NCBI RefSeq assembly: GCF_026107645.2
Contig: NZ_JAPCHV010000009.1
Span: 1 to 64,000 of the forward strand
From: Flavobacterium sp. MFBS3-15
Lineage (GTDB): Bacteria > Bacteroidota > Bacteroidia > Flavobacteriales > Flavobacteriaceae
DNA: 64,000 bases
Direction: 5' to 3'
Under the pieces are notes generated by a model. That model did no database searches. It was given only the letters and a program-made list of their open reading frames with translations, and was not told the DNA's origin. A program made the position numbers and the translations under genes. How positions within the stretch are numbered: position 1 is the stretch's first letter; each line of letters opens with the position of its first letter. Positions 46,780-55,912 of the stretch are shown here, in pieces.

Positions 46780-46804
46780 AATTTTATATTAATTAATTAG
46801 GCTA

Positions 46805-46812
46805 CAAAGATA
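46805..46812 (-). promoter_or_regulatory. -7 box (TATCTTTG) of the bacilliredoxin gene
   Basis: This matches TAnnTTTG on the minus strand, 26 bases upstream of the ATG at 46779. Confidence 0.5.
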
Positions 46813-46948
46813 CGGAAAATTCAGCCGGTTTGTAATTGCAATTATTTTTATTACAGATGTGTTGGCAGGAACGCGGATGCCGCCGCCTGTCGCGGGACAA
46901 GCTACGGATCGGGCGGATTTTCGCAGGTCTTTTTTTGGCATTATATAG

Positions 46949-48097
46949 TCAGAACCTGAAAACCCTATAAAAAAGCGCTTTCAGGAACAACCCCTTTGGG
47001 CATTGCAGGATCACTTTCAGGTCGCCGGCCGGCCCCGTTTCCTCATCTAAAAATTGGAATACGGGCGCGGCCTTGCCGCTTTTGAACATGGCCGAAAAAA
47101 TAGCCGCGCCCTCGTGGTTCTTTTCCGCCAGTATGTCCAGCAGCAAAAGGTCGTAGAACCAAAACCGTTTCTTTTTGTGGAAACGCGTCATGTCAGGGTT
47201 TTTCGAAAGCAAAAAATCTACCAGCCGGGCAGAGAGCTTATCGGCATTCCGAAAGGTATAGCCCGTACTCGCCTTGGTCCACCCACCGGCCGAACCGATA
47301 TGCAGGATGTTTTTGGAATTGTGTTCCCAAAACGGATAGCACGTCATGGGGATGCTGCCTTTTTCTTCGGCAACCACACTATAGCCTGATGCGCCAAGGT
47401 CTTTGAGGTAACGTTCAATCGCATCTTCATATTCCTCCTGCGGTAACAGGTCTTTGGAGAAAAGCGTATATTCCACAATGGCCTCGGTATCGGAAAAGGG
47501 GAGTACGTACATGAACCGCGTGTTGCCCTTTTGCGGCACGGAGAAATCCATGAACGTAGGCTTTCCCGGGTCGAAAACGGCTTTATTGGCCTGTATGTGC
47601 CAGCCTATGAAATGCTGCTGCAGTACGGGGTATTGGGTTTGCGATGCGGGCAATGCCGGATCGTAAATGGTATTGAAAAGGATGTTACAGGTAAAAGTTG
47701 ATGCTTCGGTTGTTACGGTGACGCTACCGCCGGAATCAGAAACATCAACAACTTTTTGATTTATGAATTCAATGTTGGGATGCTTACGGAGCTCTTCAAA
47801 AACAAAATTGTAAAAATCGATGCCCCGCAGCATGGTATAGCTGTAGTCTCCAAAATCGAGGGTGTTGCGCCTTTGCGCGTTGGCAAAAAGCGCTGTGTGC
47901 CACCTGCGGCAGGCGATGGCATCCCAGCTGGTGCTGCCTTTGTGCCAGAAACACCAGGTACGGTCATTGTCTTTTTTGGAATCGGGGTCAATGAGCAGGA
48001 TGGAGGCATGGGCAAACCTGCCGCTCACGGCCATTTTATAGGCCGTCATCAGCGCGGCCAGGCCGGCGCCCGCAAAAATGTAGTGGTAATGCTTCAT
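46949..48097 (-). CDS. crtY: Lycopene beta-cyclase (CrtY type)
   Basis: This flavoprotein of about 382 residues begins MKHYHYIFAGAGLAALMTAY, with a dinucleotide-binding GxGxxA motif, and has the CrtY pattern (DRTWCFWHKG, PMTCYPFWEHN, IGSAGGWTKASTGYTF). It closes the ends of lycopene to beta-carotene, the step before zeaxanthin in flavobacterial pigments. A TTG three codons upstream opens the longer frame; ATG 48097 is the likely start. No other carotenoid gene is in the window. Confidence 0.9.
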   Translation of the reverse strand: MKHYHYIFAGAGLAALMTAYKMAVSGRFAHASILLIDPDSKKDNDRTWCFWHKGSTSWDAIACRRWHTALFANAQRRNTLDFGDYSYTMLRGIDFYNFVFEELRKHPNIEFINQKVVDVSDSGGSVTVTTEASTFTCNILFNTIYDPALPASQTQYPVLQQHFIGWHIQANKAVFDPGKPTFMDFSVPQKGNTRFMYVLPFSDTEAIVEYTLFSKDLLPQEEYEDAIERYLKDLGASGYSVVAEEKGSIPMTCYPFWEHNSKNILHIGSAGGWTKASTGYTFRNADKLSARLVDFLLSKNPDMTRFHKKKRFWFYDLLLLDILAEKNHEGAAIFSAMFKSGKAAPVFQFLDEETGPAGDLKVILQCPKGLFLKALFYRVFRF

Positions 48098-48137
48098 ATC
48101 ATGCAATGGTCCGGCAGCTGCCCTTTATTTATGGCTC

Positions 48138-49388
48138 TTAATGCGCTATCCAGGACGACGGGTTAAGCGGCGTGGTGTTTAGCATTAACCAAAATTTAAG
48201 CACGGTCTTTCCGGAAGGGCTGGTAGCCACAGTACCGATGTTTTGGTTGGCGCTTACCTTATCCCCGGAGTTTACGCTTACCGATGCCAGGTTATAGTAT
48301 ACCGTGATATAGTTACCATGGTGTACATATACGATTTTGTTCCGTGTACCCTCAATCAGCTGTATCTGGCCTACCTCACCATTGAATACCGACCGTACTG
48401 CCGAACCCTGGTTGGTGGTTATGTCGATACCGCTGTTCTTTATCCTTAATTTGCTGTCCATCGGGTGGGGCTGGTCGCCGTAGCCTAAGGATATGTAGCC
48501 TTCTTTAACCGGCCATGGCAGCCTGCCCTGGTTCGCCTTAAAGCTGTCTGCGGTCAGTTTCCCTTCCTTGGTCAGCACGATCTTGTTGGGATCTGCTTTT
48601 GCGGCGGCGGCAATTTCCTTTTTCTCTGCCGCGGTGGTTGCCTTGGCTGCGGCCTTGCGGTTGGCTTCGGCAATGGCGTCCTTGATCATCTTATCGATCT
48701 TGCGGTCTATTTCTTTCGCTTCGGCCTGCATCTTCTTGATCTCCGAAGCATATTTTTTCTTGTCTTTTTGTATGGCTTTTACCAGCTTTTCCTGCTCTTC
48801 CTTATCCTTTTTCAGCTTGTCGCGTTCCTGCTCGCTTTCCACCAGCAGTTTTTCTTTCGACTTCTTCTGGCCCGTCAGCGTCCTGTCCAACTCTTCCAGC
48901 TGGAGCATTTTGTTGCGTATCTCGTCACCCTGAATCTTACGGAAGCTGGCATACTGCTTCATGTACTGCATGCGCTTATAGGCCTGCAGGAAACTGTCAG
49001 ACGACAGGATAAACATGATGCGGCTCTGCTGCGATCGGCTCTTATAGGCTTTCACCACCATATTGGCATAGTCTTCCTTGAGCACTTTCAGTTCCCTGTT
49101 CAGCTTGTTGATCTTTAGCTGGTTGAGGTAAATATCGTCAGTAAGCAGCCTGGTCTGCTTCTGCGTGGTACTGATGAGCTTTTCGCTTAGCTTTATCTTG
49201 GCATTGTTCTCGGTGATCCTGCCTACCACGTCTTTTTCCTTTTTCGTCTCGTCTTTAACCAGGCTTTGCAGCGCCTTCATTTCTTTGAGAATCTGCGCCT
49301 TGCGCTGCTCGAGCTTTTTCTGCTCGGTTTGCGCATGGCCCAATGTTGTAAAGGCGATGAGGAATATAGTAAGGAAAAATCTGGTCAT
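48138..49388 (-). CDS. EnvC-like murein hydrolase activator with degenerate M23 domain
   Basis: This is a 416-residue secreted protein: signal peptide (to about residue 20), long coiled coil (about 20-250) and a C-terminal LytM-type domain. The zinc ligands are lost: the HxxxD site reads NSGIDI and the HxH site reads KFWLML. This is the condition of EnvC, which does not cut murein itself but activates amidases during cell division. It closes the operon that starts with the flippase at 54527 and is immediately downstream of the DUF4292 lipoprotein gene. Confidence 0.88.
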   Translation of the reverse strand: MTRFFLTIFLIAFTTLGHAQTEQKKLEQRKAQILKEMKALQSLVKDETKKEKDVVGRITENNAKIKLSEKLISTTQKQTRLLTDDIYLNQLKINKLNRELKVLKEDYANMVVKAYKSRSQQSRIMFILSSDSFLQAYKRMQYMKQYASFRKIQGDEIRNKMLQLEELDRTLTGQKKSKEKLLVESEQERDKLKKDKEEQEKLVKAIQKDKKKYASEIKKMQAEAKEIDRKIDKMIKDAIAEANRKAAAKATTAAEKKEIAAAAKADPNKIVLTKEGKLTADSFKANQGRLPWPVKEGYISLGYGDQPHPMDSKLRIKNSGIDITTNQGSAVRSVFNGEVGQIQLIEGTRNKIVYVHHGNYITVYYNLASVSVNSGDKVSANQNIGTVATSPSGKTVLKFWLMLNTTPLNPSSWIAH

Positions 49389-49398
49389 TGTGTTCTGG

Positions 49399-50178
49399 TT
49401 AATCTATAAATATTTGTTCGTAGCCCTCAGGAACCTCATACGGGAACGTAAGTTTTTCGTCGAAAGTTACAACCTTATATTCAATTTTTATGTTTACCCG
49501 GTCCTTTTGCTCGGCTTCGATCTTAATTTCTTTCGGCAGCAGCGCATTAGCATACTGGTTGTGTGCCGGATATTGGATTTCGAGGCTGCGCGGCTCCTGG
49601 CCCCCTTGTGCCACCACCTGTTTTTTCAGCAGGTAATTGGCGCCTTCAAAAAAGAACGATTTGCTTATCCCCCTCGGCGCACTGCCCTGCAGCTTGTATT
49701 TGCCGTCTTCCACAGAGAATTGGTAGTTGCCTTTTTCAAGGTCGTCAAGCGCCTCGCCCAGCAGCATGTTCTGCACTTTCTTAAAGTCAAGCTCCGTGCC
49801 CAGCCAGCGGCTCAGCACAGCATAGTTGCCTTCAAAATACTGGCCGTTTATCTTTTCATAATAGCTCACGCTTTTGGGCGTAATGAGCGCCTTTGCCATG
49901 GTAATGCCCAATACGCGCACGCTTACGAGTATCGTCTCATCCTTCTTGATACGTATTTCCACCGATACGTTCTGCGACTGCTTGCTGTCCTTGTAGCTCG
50001 CATCGCCCTTAATGTACAGCGTTTTGAAATCTTTCGGAATGGCGTTGTGCCCGGCTATGACCTCTTTGGCCGATTTAGCCTCACCGGCCAGGACCACCTC
50101 TTCCGAAACTACGGCCTGCTTGGGCTTGCACGATGCAAAGGCCAGTGCTATGATGAGTATGCTTACGCTTTTTTTCAT
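49399..50178 (-). CDS. DUF4292 lipoprotein
   Basis: This 259-residue protein has a lipobox FASC (lipidated Cys at residue 17) and a LolA/LolB-like beta fold pattern (KDFKTLYIKGDASYKD, EIRIKKDETILVSVRVLG). DUF4292 proteins are common in Bacteroidetes next to EnvC and TPR genes, and their fold suggests handling of lipoproteins or lipids in the envelope. It lies between the TPR and envC genes with 3 and 10 bases of spacing. Confidence 0.85.
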   Translation of the reverse strand: MKKSVSILIIALAFASCKPKQAVVSEEVVLAGEAKSAKEVIAGHNAIPKDFKTLYIKGDASYKDSKQSQNVSVEIRIKKDETILVSVRVLGITMAKALITPKSVSYYEKINGQYFEGNYAVLSRWLGTELDFKKVQNMLLGEALDDLEKGNYQFSVEDGKYKLQGSAPRGISKSFFFEGANYLLKKQVVAQGGQEPRSLEIQYPAHNQYANALLPKEIKIEAEQKDRVNIKIEYKVVTFDEKLTFPYEVPEGYEQIFID

Positions 50179-50181
50179 TTG

Positions 50182-51480
50182 TTATTTGGTTTTGGCCATG
50201 CCATTTTTGGCCGTAGCCAATTCTTTTTTAAAACCTGCCTCGAGGTCCTTATCGTCTACAACATAGTCAACGCCCTCCTCGAGCCATTTTTTTGCCTTTG
50301 CAAATTGCCCCTGCCCGTTGGCCCCGACACCCGCAAAATAGTACAGGCGCGCGTGGGTAGGGTAGAGGTCCAGGTAGCCCGCAGCCTTAGTGGCCAGCTT
50401 GTCAAACTGCTTAGCGTCGGCATAGGAGTACAGCAGCAGCTCTATGGCCTCAATGTCGTCCGGCTTGCTTTCCAGGCTTTTCTCGAAGTACTGTGCCGCG
50501 TCGGCAAATTTCTTTTTATTGTACAGGAACTTGCCCACTTCCTTGGCGACATTCACATTCCTGTCGTCTTCAAAATAGCCCACCGCCTTATCCAGCTGCG
50601 GGGCATATTTAGGGTTGGCCACGGCAAATATCAGGAACTCGTTGAGTACCCTGTGCTTTATCTTGCTGTCAATCTTTTTGCTGCCCAGCACCCTGAACAT
50701 TGATTCAGACGCTTTATCGCCGTCATTGTTACCGATATGGAACTTAAAAAGGCTTACCTGTGCCCAGTCAGATCCCGGGATTTCCTTTTCCAGCTGCTTT
50801 GCTACGGCTTCTGCCTTGGCTTCCTCATTGCTTTCAGAGTAATAATAGATCAGCTCAAGATAAGTCGCCTCCACTTTCGGGTTTTTCTTAATGGCTTCCT
50901 CGAGTGCTTCCTTCTGCGGTTTTTTGTAGCGGCTGTCGCTCAGTATCTGTGCCTTGTACATCTCCCGCTTTTCAGACATCCCCACGGTCGATTCCATCTC
51001 GTTGATCAGGACGAGTGCCTTGTCATACTGCTGGGTGTACATATACAGCGAAACCAGATCCTCCTGGTAATAATCCTTTTTCCATTCCATCAGCTTAAGC
51101 ACTGCAGGTATGGCTTTGTTGTAGTTCTTGGTCTCGTAGTATACGTCATACAACCCCTGCCAGTACCAGCGGTTTTTCGGGTCAAGCTGGGTAGCCTTCA
51201 GGTAGGCGCGCTCCGCCTCGGCAAAATTCCTCAGGCTGAAGTAATTCTTCCCCAATTCGTTATACAGCACCGGGTTGTCGGGCTCTTTGCCGATGCATTT
51301 CTGCAACGACTGTATGGCCTTGTCGTAATTTTCGATCCCTTTTTGCTTCAATGCCTCATAAAAATCCTCCTGGAATTCATTTTTTGCCAGTGACAGCGAG
51401 TCAGGCTCTACCTGCGCATGGAGGATTGCCGGGGATAATGTTCCCGAAAGCAAGAGTGTGTAAAAAAGGATTTTTTTCAT
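50182..51480 (-). CDS. Secreted tetratricopeptide-repeat protein
   Basis: This is a 432-residue protein with a signal peptide (about residues 1-22) and TPR motifs through most of its length (NYDKAIQSLQKCIGKEPDNP, NFAEAERAYLKATQLDPKN, KFADAAQYFEKSLESKPDD). TPRs mediate protein contacts; here the partners are likely the neighbouring envelope proteins. It stands upstream of the DUF4292 gene in a tight operon. Confidence 0.88.
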   Translation of the reverse strand: MKKILFYTLLLSGTLSPAILHAQVEPDSLSLAKNEFQEDFYEALKQKGIENYDKAIQSLQKCIGKEPDNPVLYNELGKNYFSLRNFAEAERAYLKATQLDPKNRWYWQGLYDVYYETKNYNKAIPAVLKLMEWKKDYYQEDLVSLYMYTQQYDKALVLINEMESTVGMSEKREMYKAQILSDSRYKKPQKEALEEAIKKNPKVEATYLELIYYYSESNEEAKAEAVAKQLEKEIPGSDWAQVSLFKFHIGNNDGDKASESMFRVLGSKKIDSKIKHRVLNEFLIFAVANPKYAPQLDKAVGYFEDDRNVNVAKEVGKFLYNKKKFADAAQYFEKSLESKPDDIEAIELLLYSYADAKQFDKLATKAAGYLDLYPTHARLYYFAGVGANGQGQFAKAKKWLEEGVDYVVDDKDLEAGFKKELATAKNGMAKTK

Positions 51481-51573
51481 ATTAAATTAATGTCCGGCCT
51501 TCCGTTACGCAATGCAGGAAAGATTGCTTCATCGTTCCTCCTCGCAATGACAGCGACGGAAGGCCGGGCTATG

Positions 51574-52584
51574 TTATTCCAAAACTGAATAGTCGCCGAT
51601 GCTGATGGCGGTAAACTTACCGTCGAATTTGGCATGGTTGCCTATCATGGCGTTATCCAGGTCTGCATTTAGTATTACTGAGTTGGTTTGCACCAAACTG
51701 TTCTTGATCGTTGAATTTTCTACCCTTGTGTTCTTGCCGAGCGATACGTTCGGGCCTACGGTAGCGTTTTTCAATACCACCCCTTCGGCGATGCAGCACG
51801 GCGGTATGATGGTGCTGTTCTCTATCGTTGCCGCGTCGGATACCATGTTCTCGCCATCGGCATGCAAAAAGCCCAGCATGCGGGTGTTGGTTTCTACCGT
51901 TACGGGCTTGTTGCCGCAGTCCATCCATTCGTCTACCTTGCCCGGTACAAATTTCATGCCCTTTTGCTTCATGTTCTCCAGCCCGTCGGTCAGCTGGTAC
52001 TCGCCACCCTTTACTACGTTGTTGTCCAGCAGGTACTGCAACTCGTCGCGAAGCGCTTCGCCGCTTTTGAAATAATAGATCCCGATGATGGCCAGGTCCG
52101 AAACGAATTCCTTTGGCTTCTCTACAAAATCCACGATCTCGTTCTTATCATTCAATTGCACTACGCCAAATGCCGAGGGGTCGTCTACCTGCTTTACCCA
52201 GATGACGCTGTCGGCTGTAGTATCTAACGTAAAATCAGCGCGGAATAGTGTATCGGCATAGGCCACCACTATCGGCCCGCTCATGGATTCCTTTGCGCTC
52301 ATGATGGCGTGCGCGGTGCCCAGCGGCTGGTCCTGGTAGTAAATGCTGCCTTTGGCGCCCAGCTTTTCGGCAATGGCGATAAGGTCTTTTTCTACCTGCG
52401 TGCCAAAGTCTTTATGGATGATGAAGGCGATTTCCTCAATTTCCTGGTTGATTACCCCGGCAATATCCTCTACAAGACGGTGCACAATCGGCTTGCCTGC
52501 AATGGGGATAAGCGGTTTCGGGATGGTAAGGGTATGTGGGCGCAGGCGTGAGCCCCTTCCGGCCATAGGTACGATAATTTTCAT
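51574..52584 (-). CDS. Sugar-phosphate nucleotidyltransferase with left-handed beta-helix tail
   Basis: This 336-residue protein begins MKIIVPMAGRGSRLRPHTLT and has the nucleotidyltransferase motifs KPLIPIAGKP, GTAHAIM and YADTLF, followed by hexapeptide-like repeats (IENSTIIPP, LKNATVGPNVSLGKNTRVENS) as in GlmU- and RffH-like proteins. It activates a sugar-1-phosphate with an NTP; which sugar is unclear. It lies between the dut and TPR genes of the envelope operon. Confidence 0.88.
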   Translation of the reverse strand: MKIIVPMAGRGSRLRPHTLTIPKPLIPIAGKPIVHRLVEDIAGVINQEIEEIAFIIHKDFGTQVEKDLIAIAEKLGAKGSIYYQDQPLGTAHAIMSAKESMSGPIVVAYADTLFRADFTLDTTADSVIWVKQVDDPSAFGVVQLNDKNEIVDFVEKPKEFVSDLAIIGIYYFKSGEALRDELQYLLDNNVVKGGEYQLTDGLENMKQKGMKFVPGKVDEWMDCGNKPVTVETNTRMLGFLHADGENMVSDAATIENSTIIPPCCIAEGVVLKNATVGPNVSLGKNTRVENSTIKNSLVQTNSVILNADLDNAMIGNHAKFDGKFTAISIGDYSVLE

Positions 52585-52627
52585 TGGTTGTTTGGAGGTT
52601 TTTTGGATATGTTTTATTGTTTCTGTT

Positions 52628-53068
52628 TTATTTTACGCCGGTGCTGCCAAAGCCGCCTTCGCCGCGCACAGTTTCGCTCAGGGTTTCGGCTTCCACCCAC
52701 TCGGCACGCTCATGCTTTGCAATGACCAGCTGTGCAATGCGCTCCCCGTTTTCTACGGTAAACGCTTCATTGGATAAATTTACTAAAATTACGCCAATCT
52801 CGCCACGGTAATCGGCATCAACCGTTCCGGGGCTGTTCAGCACCGTGATGCCCTTTTTGGCAGCCAGCCCGCTACGGGGGCGTACCTGCGCTTCGTAGCC
52901 TATCGGCAATTCGATGAACAATCCTGTTTTTATGATGGCCCTGCCCAGCGGCGACAGCGTTACCGGTTCGTCCAGGTTGGCCCGGAGGTCCATCCCTGCC
53001 GAGGCGATGCTTTCATAATTAGGCAATGCGTGCGATGACTTGTTGATGACTTTAATGGTAACAGACAT
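52628..53068 (-). CDS. dut: dUTP diphosphatase
   Basis: This 146-residue trimeric dUTPase has all five family motifs: [35 protein letters not shown] and [10 protein letters not shown]. It removes dUTP and supplies dUMP for thymidylate synthesis. It starts 1 base after the flippase stop, a conserved flavobacterial pairing. Confidence 0.97.
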   Translation of the reverse strand: MSVTIKVINKSSHALPNYESIASAGMDLRANLDEPVTLSPLGRAIIKTGLFIELPIGYEAQVRPRSGLAAKKGITVLNSPGTVDADYRGEIGVILVNLSNEAFTVENGERIAQLVIAKHERAEWVEAETLSETVRGEGGFGSTGVK

Positions 53069-53069
53069 T

Positions 53070-54527
53070 TTATTTCTTTATGAATTTTAAAAGTGTTTCT
53101 TTTTCGAGTTTGAAGATAAGGAAAAGATAGCCGGCAAAGGCCAGTATCCCGAAAACATAGGTTTCGCGCAGCGGCTTTATGTAGAACGACATGCAACCCA
53201 GCACTATGGCAAGGAGCGGGAAAAACACCAGTTTCCTGATGTTGTAGGGTATCGGGTAATGTTTGGCGCCCAGCCTGTACGACACCAGCATCATGGTACC
53301 ATAGGCGGCCACAGTGCCCACAGCCGAACCCATATAGCTCCACACCGGTATGAGTGCAATATTAAATATAAGCGTTACCGCCGCTCCGGCAAGCGAGATG
53401 TAGGCACCCATTTTGGTTTGGTCGCTCAGCTTATACCATACCGACAGGTTAGTATAAATGCCGAGGAAGAACGCGCCGAGGGTTACAAACGGCACGATGT
53501 CCATACCCACCCAATAGGCCTCGTCGCGAAGGAGTATCCATTTGAAGATATCGGCAAAAACGAGCACCCCCAGATAGATGACCGACCCGAGGATGACAAA
53601 GTATTCCATCACCTTCGCATAGGTCTGCGGTGCATTGCTGCTCCCGGCCTGGCTGAAGAAGAACGGCTCGATGCCCAGGCGGTACGCGGTGGTAAACAGC
53701 GTCATGAACAGGGCCAGCCGGTAGCAGGCCGAATAGATACCGATATCGGATTCCGATACGTTCATGTATTCCATCAGCGGGCGCGAAAACGCTTCGTTGA
53801 TGGCATAGGCAATGCCCGCCACCATTACGGGGAGCGAGTAGCGCATCATCCTTTTCCACAGTTCGGGGTCAAAATGCCACGACAGCCGCAGGTAATGGGG
53901 CAGCAGTACTACAACGGCAACAAGGCTGGAAAGTACATTGGCCACAAACACATAGCCCACTTCAAAGCCGGGGGTATAGAGTGTGGCAAGGAAGCCTTCG
54001 GGATCAGACTGCGCTATCTTTGGCAGCCAAATTAAAAAGAAAATGTTGAGCAGCAGGTTGAAGGCCACGGTGCCCACCTTCACGATCGCGTAAAAAATGG
54101 GCCTGCCCTCGGCACGCAGGCGGCTAAAGGGTATGATGGCCAGCGCATCGAGCACCAGCACCCAAATGGTAAGGGTAATGTATTCGGTATCGATGCCAAG
54201 CGCTTTGGCCATGTATTCCCGGCCGAGCAGCGCCAGTACCAAAAAGATCAGCGACGACCATACCAGCGATATGGTGGTGGTGCTCATCACGCTCTTTTTG
54301 TTGTCGGTATGGTAAAAGCGGAAAAAAGCCGTCTCCATGCCATAGGCGAGCACCACGTTGAAAAATATGATCCATGCAAAAATGATGGAAACCTTTCCGT
54401 ACTGGTCCGTCTCCATAACGCCTGAGCTGGTGTACAGCGGCGTCAGGAAAAAGCTGAACATGCGCGGTACAACAGTGGCAATGCCGTATATGGCGGTCTG
54501 CTGGAAAAGTTTTTTAGAGAGGCTCAA
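53070..54527 (-). CDS. Polysaccharide flippase (MOP/MATE type)
   Basis: This 485-residue protein has about 14 predicted transmembrane helices and the MOP pattern [20 protein letters not shown]. It is longer than the Wzx-like protein at 22317 and sits in a core envelope operon (dut, nucleotidyltransferase, TPR, DUF4292, EnvC), so it probably serves a conserved lipid-linked substrate. The start is a TTG at 54527 ([10 protein letters not shown]); no better ATG is available before the conserved N-terminus. Confidence 0.88.
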   Translation of the reverse strand: MSLSKKLFQQTAIYGIATVVPRMFSFFLTPLYTSSGVMETDQYGKVSIIFAWIIFFNVVLAYGMETAFFRFYHTDNKKSVMSTTTISLVWSSLIFLVLALLGREYMAKALGIDTEYITLTIWVLVLDALAIIPFSRLRAEGRPIFYAIVKVGTVAFNLLLNIFFLIWLPKIAQSDPEGFLATLYTPGFEVGYVFVANVLSSLVAVVVLLPHYLRLSWHFDPELWKRMMRYSLPVMVAGIAYAINEAFSRPLMEYMNVSESDIGIYSACYRLALFMTLFTTAYRLGIEPFFFSQAGSSNAPQTYAKVMEYFVILGSVIYLGVLVFADIFKWILLRDEAYWVGMDIVPFVTLGAFFLGIYTNLSVWYKLSDQTKMGAYISLAGAAVTLIFNIALIPVWSYMGSAVGTVAAYGTMMLVSYRLGAKHYPIPYNIRKLVFFPLLAIVLGCMSFYIKPLRETYVFGILAFAGYLFLIFKLEKETLLKFIKK

Positions 54528-54615
54528 GCGGTTCGTTTAGTTCTTAAACAAAAGTAGCAATTTTCGGGGGAATAGGAAATTAGGTTTTTGTAAAAGGTGT
54601 GTTGTTCGAACCATC

Positions 54616-54757
54616 TTTAAATATTCTCGTTTCCCCTTCCCCTCCGGAGGAGAGGTGGCTAATTTCAAATGATCGATGATTATAAGCACTACAAAACCAC
54701 CCCGCCCTGCGGGCACCCCTCCAGGGGAGGGGAAGCGGTGCGTAACACTCTTGCTCA
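54616..54757. repeat. Two-armed GC-rich repeat element, copy 1 (left arm degenerate)
   Basis: The outer left end TTTAAATATTCTCGTTT (54616-54632) is followed by a shortened left arm (CTTCCCCTCCGGAGG), about 45 bases of spacer, and a complete right arm from about 54693 (AACCACCCCGCCC) to the outer right end CGTAACACTCTTGCTC. The right arm is the reverse complement of the left arm of the other copies. No gene lies between the arms. Confidence 0.8.
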
Positions 54758-54817
54758 ATTATTCTTAGAATATAAGAAATTTATTATTAGTAAGAAACGA
54801 CTGGAAAAATCGCTAAT

Positions 54818-54996
54818 TTTAAATTCTCTCTCCGGCCTTCCCCTCCTCTGGAGGGGTGCCCGCCGCGGCGGGCGGGGTGGTTTAAAATTACATATGAATA
54901 ATTTTATGTTTCATAGATGTTATGAGATTAACCACCCCGCCCTCCGGGCACCCCTCCAGGGGAGGGGAAGTAGAGCGTAACACTCTTGCTCGATAA
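54818..54996. repeat. Two-armed GC-rich repeat element, copy 2
   Basis: The left arm at about 54837-54882 contains CCCCTCCTCTGGAGGGG and the palindrome GCCCGCCGCGGCGGGC, then GGGGTGGTTT. A 46-base AT-rich spacer follows, then the right arm AACCACCCCGCCC..CGGGCACCCCTCC..GGAGGGGAAG (about 54930-54970) and the outer end CGTAACACTCTTGCTC. Left and right arms form one long inverted repeat with nested hairpins. Confidence 0.88.
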
Positions 54997-55037
54997 CTCC
55001 TAACAGGATAAAGTAGTACCTGTTGGAAAAAATGCTA

Positions 55038-55567
55038 ATTTTAAATACTCTCGTTGATCTTCCCCTCCCTCGGAGGGGTGCCCGCCGCGCCGCGGCGGGG
55101 CGGGGTGGGGTGGTTAGAATTTATGGAACAAGAAATAATTACATATATAAACGGGAATGCCATTTATGGGAATCCAAAAAATTTCCTCCCTTATAATGCT
55201 GCTTTAAAGTCACGGTCTAAAAAGCTACGCAAAGCCGGAGTTATGTCGGAAGTAGTATTCTGGCGGCAGGTAAGGGCGGGGAGTTTTCATGGAATTGATT
55301 TCGACAGGCAGCGAATCATCGGCAATTATATTGTTGACTTTTATGTGAAGAAGCTTAGCCTTGTCATTGAAATCGATGGTTCCAGCCATAATGACAAAGA
55401 TGACTATGATGCGCGCAGGGAAACTTTCCTTAACTCTTTGGGTTTAAAAATTTATAGGATAGGCGAACCCGCTGTTATGAATGATCTGGAAAATGCAATG
55501 ATAGCTTTGGAAAATTATATTGTTTCTGAATTTGGCGGGCCGGTTTAATTCCATAATCAAAACCACT
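55038..55567. repeat. Two-armed repeat element, copy 3, carrying the DUF559 gene
   Basis: The left arm (about 55060-55115, CTTCCCCTCC..GGAGGGGTGCCCGCC..GGGGTGGTT) is the same as in copies 2 and 4 and ends 7 bases before the ATG of the DUF559 gene. After the gene only the beginning of a right arm (AACCAC at 55561-55566) is left, and copy 4 follows. The gene thus occupies the position of the AT-rich spacer in copies 2 and 4. Confidence 0.82.
55123..55548 (+). CDS. DUF559 (Vsr-like PD-(D/E)xK fold) nuclease-domain protein
   Basis: This 141-residue protein starts MEQEIITYINGNAIYG; a longer reading from 55054 would translate the GC-rich repeat arm and is rejected. It has the DUF559 pattern SEVVFWRQVR, FDRQRIIGNYIVDFYV, LVIEIDGSSH and GLKIYRIGE, with the likely catalytic residues D72, E83 and D85 of a Vsr/very-short-patch-repair-like nuclease fold. 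It lies exactly between the arms of a repeated element, so it may act on that element's hairpins. The protein function is inferred from family and position only. Confidence 0.85.
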   Translation: MEQEIITYINGNAIYGNPKNFLPYNAALKSRSKKLRKAGVMSEVVFWRQVRAGSFHGIDFDRQRIIGNYIVDFYVKKLSLVIEIDGSSHNDKDDYDARRETFLNSLGLKIYRIGEPAVMNDLENAMIALENYIVSEFGGPV

Positions 55568-55576
55568 TGTTTTAAG

Positions 55577-55750
55577 TTTAAATATTCTCGTTTCCCTTCC
55601 CCTCCTCTGGAGGGGTGCCCGCCGCGGCGGGCGGGGTGGTTTAAAATTACGTATGAATAATTTTATGTTTTATATATTATGAGATTAATCACTCCGCCCT
55701 TCGGCCCCCCCTCCGGGAGGGGAAGCGGTGCGTAACACTCTTGCTTGATA
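55577..55750. repeat. Two-armed GC-rich repeat element, copy 4
   Basis: The left end TTTAAATATTCTCGTTT (55577-55593) is identical to copy 1. The left arm with the GCCCGCCGCGGCGGGC palindrome is followed by a spacer almost identical to copy 2 (GAATAATTTTATGTTT) and a somewhat mutated right arm (CACTCCGCCC..GGAGGGGAAG) ending CGTAACACTCTTGCTT. Confidence 0.85.
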
Positions 55751-55885
55751 ATTTCGGTGAAGATGCGTTCAAACGATAGTTGATAAACTGGTGGCTGAAA
55801 GCCGGGCAGTTAACATAGCAAATGCTTAGTTTCAAAAATCACATAATCATAAAACCCGCCGTTTCCTTTTTAGCACTAAGCAGTC

Positions 55886-55893
55886 TATATTTG
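55886..55893 (+). promoter_or_regulatory. -7 box (TATATTTG) of the S9 peptidase gene
   Basis: A perfect TAnnTTTG lies 19 bases upstream of the ATG at 55913. The rest of the 55751-55912 gap shows no gene. Confidence 0.55.
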
Positions 55894-55912
55894 CGCAATC
55901 TTATTATTTGCC

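Noticed and set aside
49165..50703. A 512-codon open frame on the plus strand
   Set aside because: It runs antisense through envC, DUF4292 and part of the TPR gene, all of which have clear family motifs, signal peptides and tight operon spacing. Its translation has no recognisable domain.
54616..55750. Possible CRISPR array
   Set aside because: Repeats are long, two-armed and inverted, spacers are not of constant length and two of them are nearly identical. No cas gene is present.
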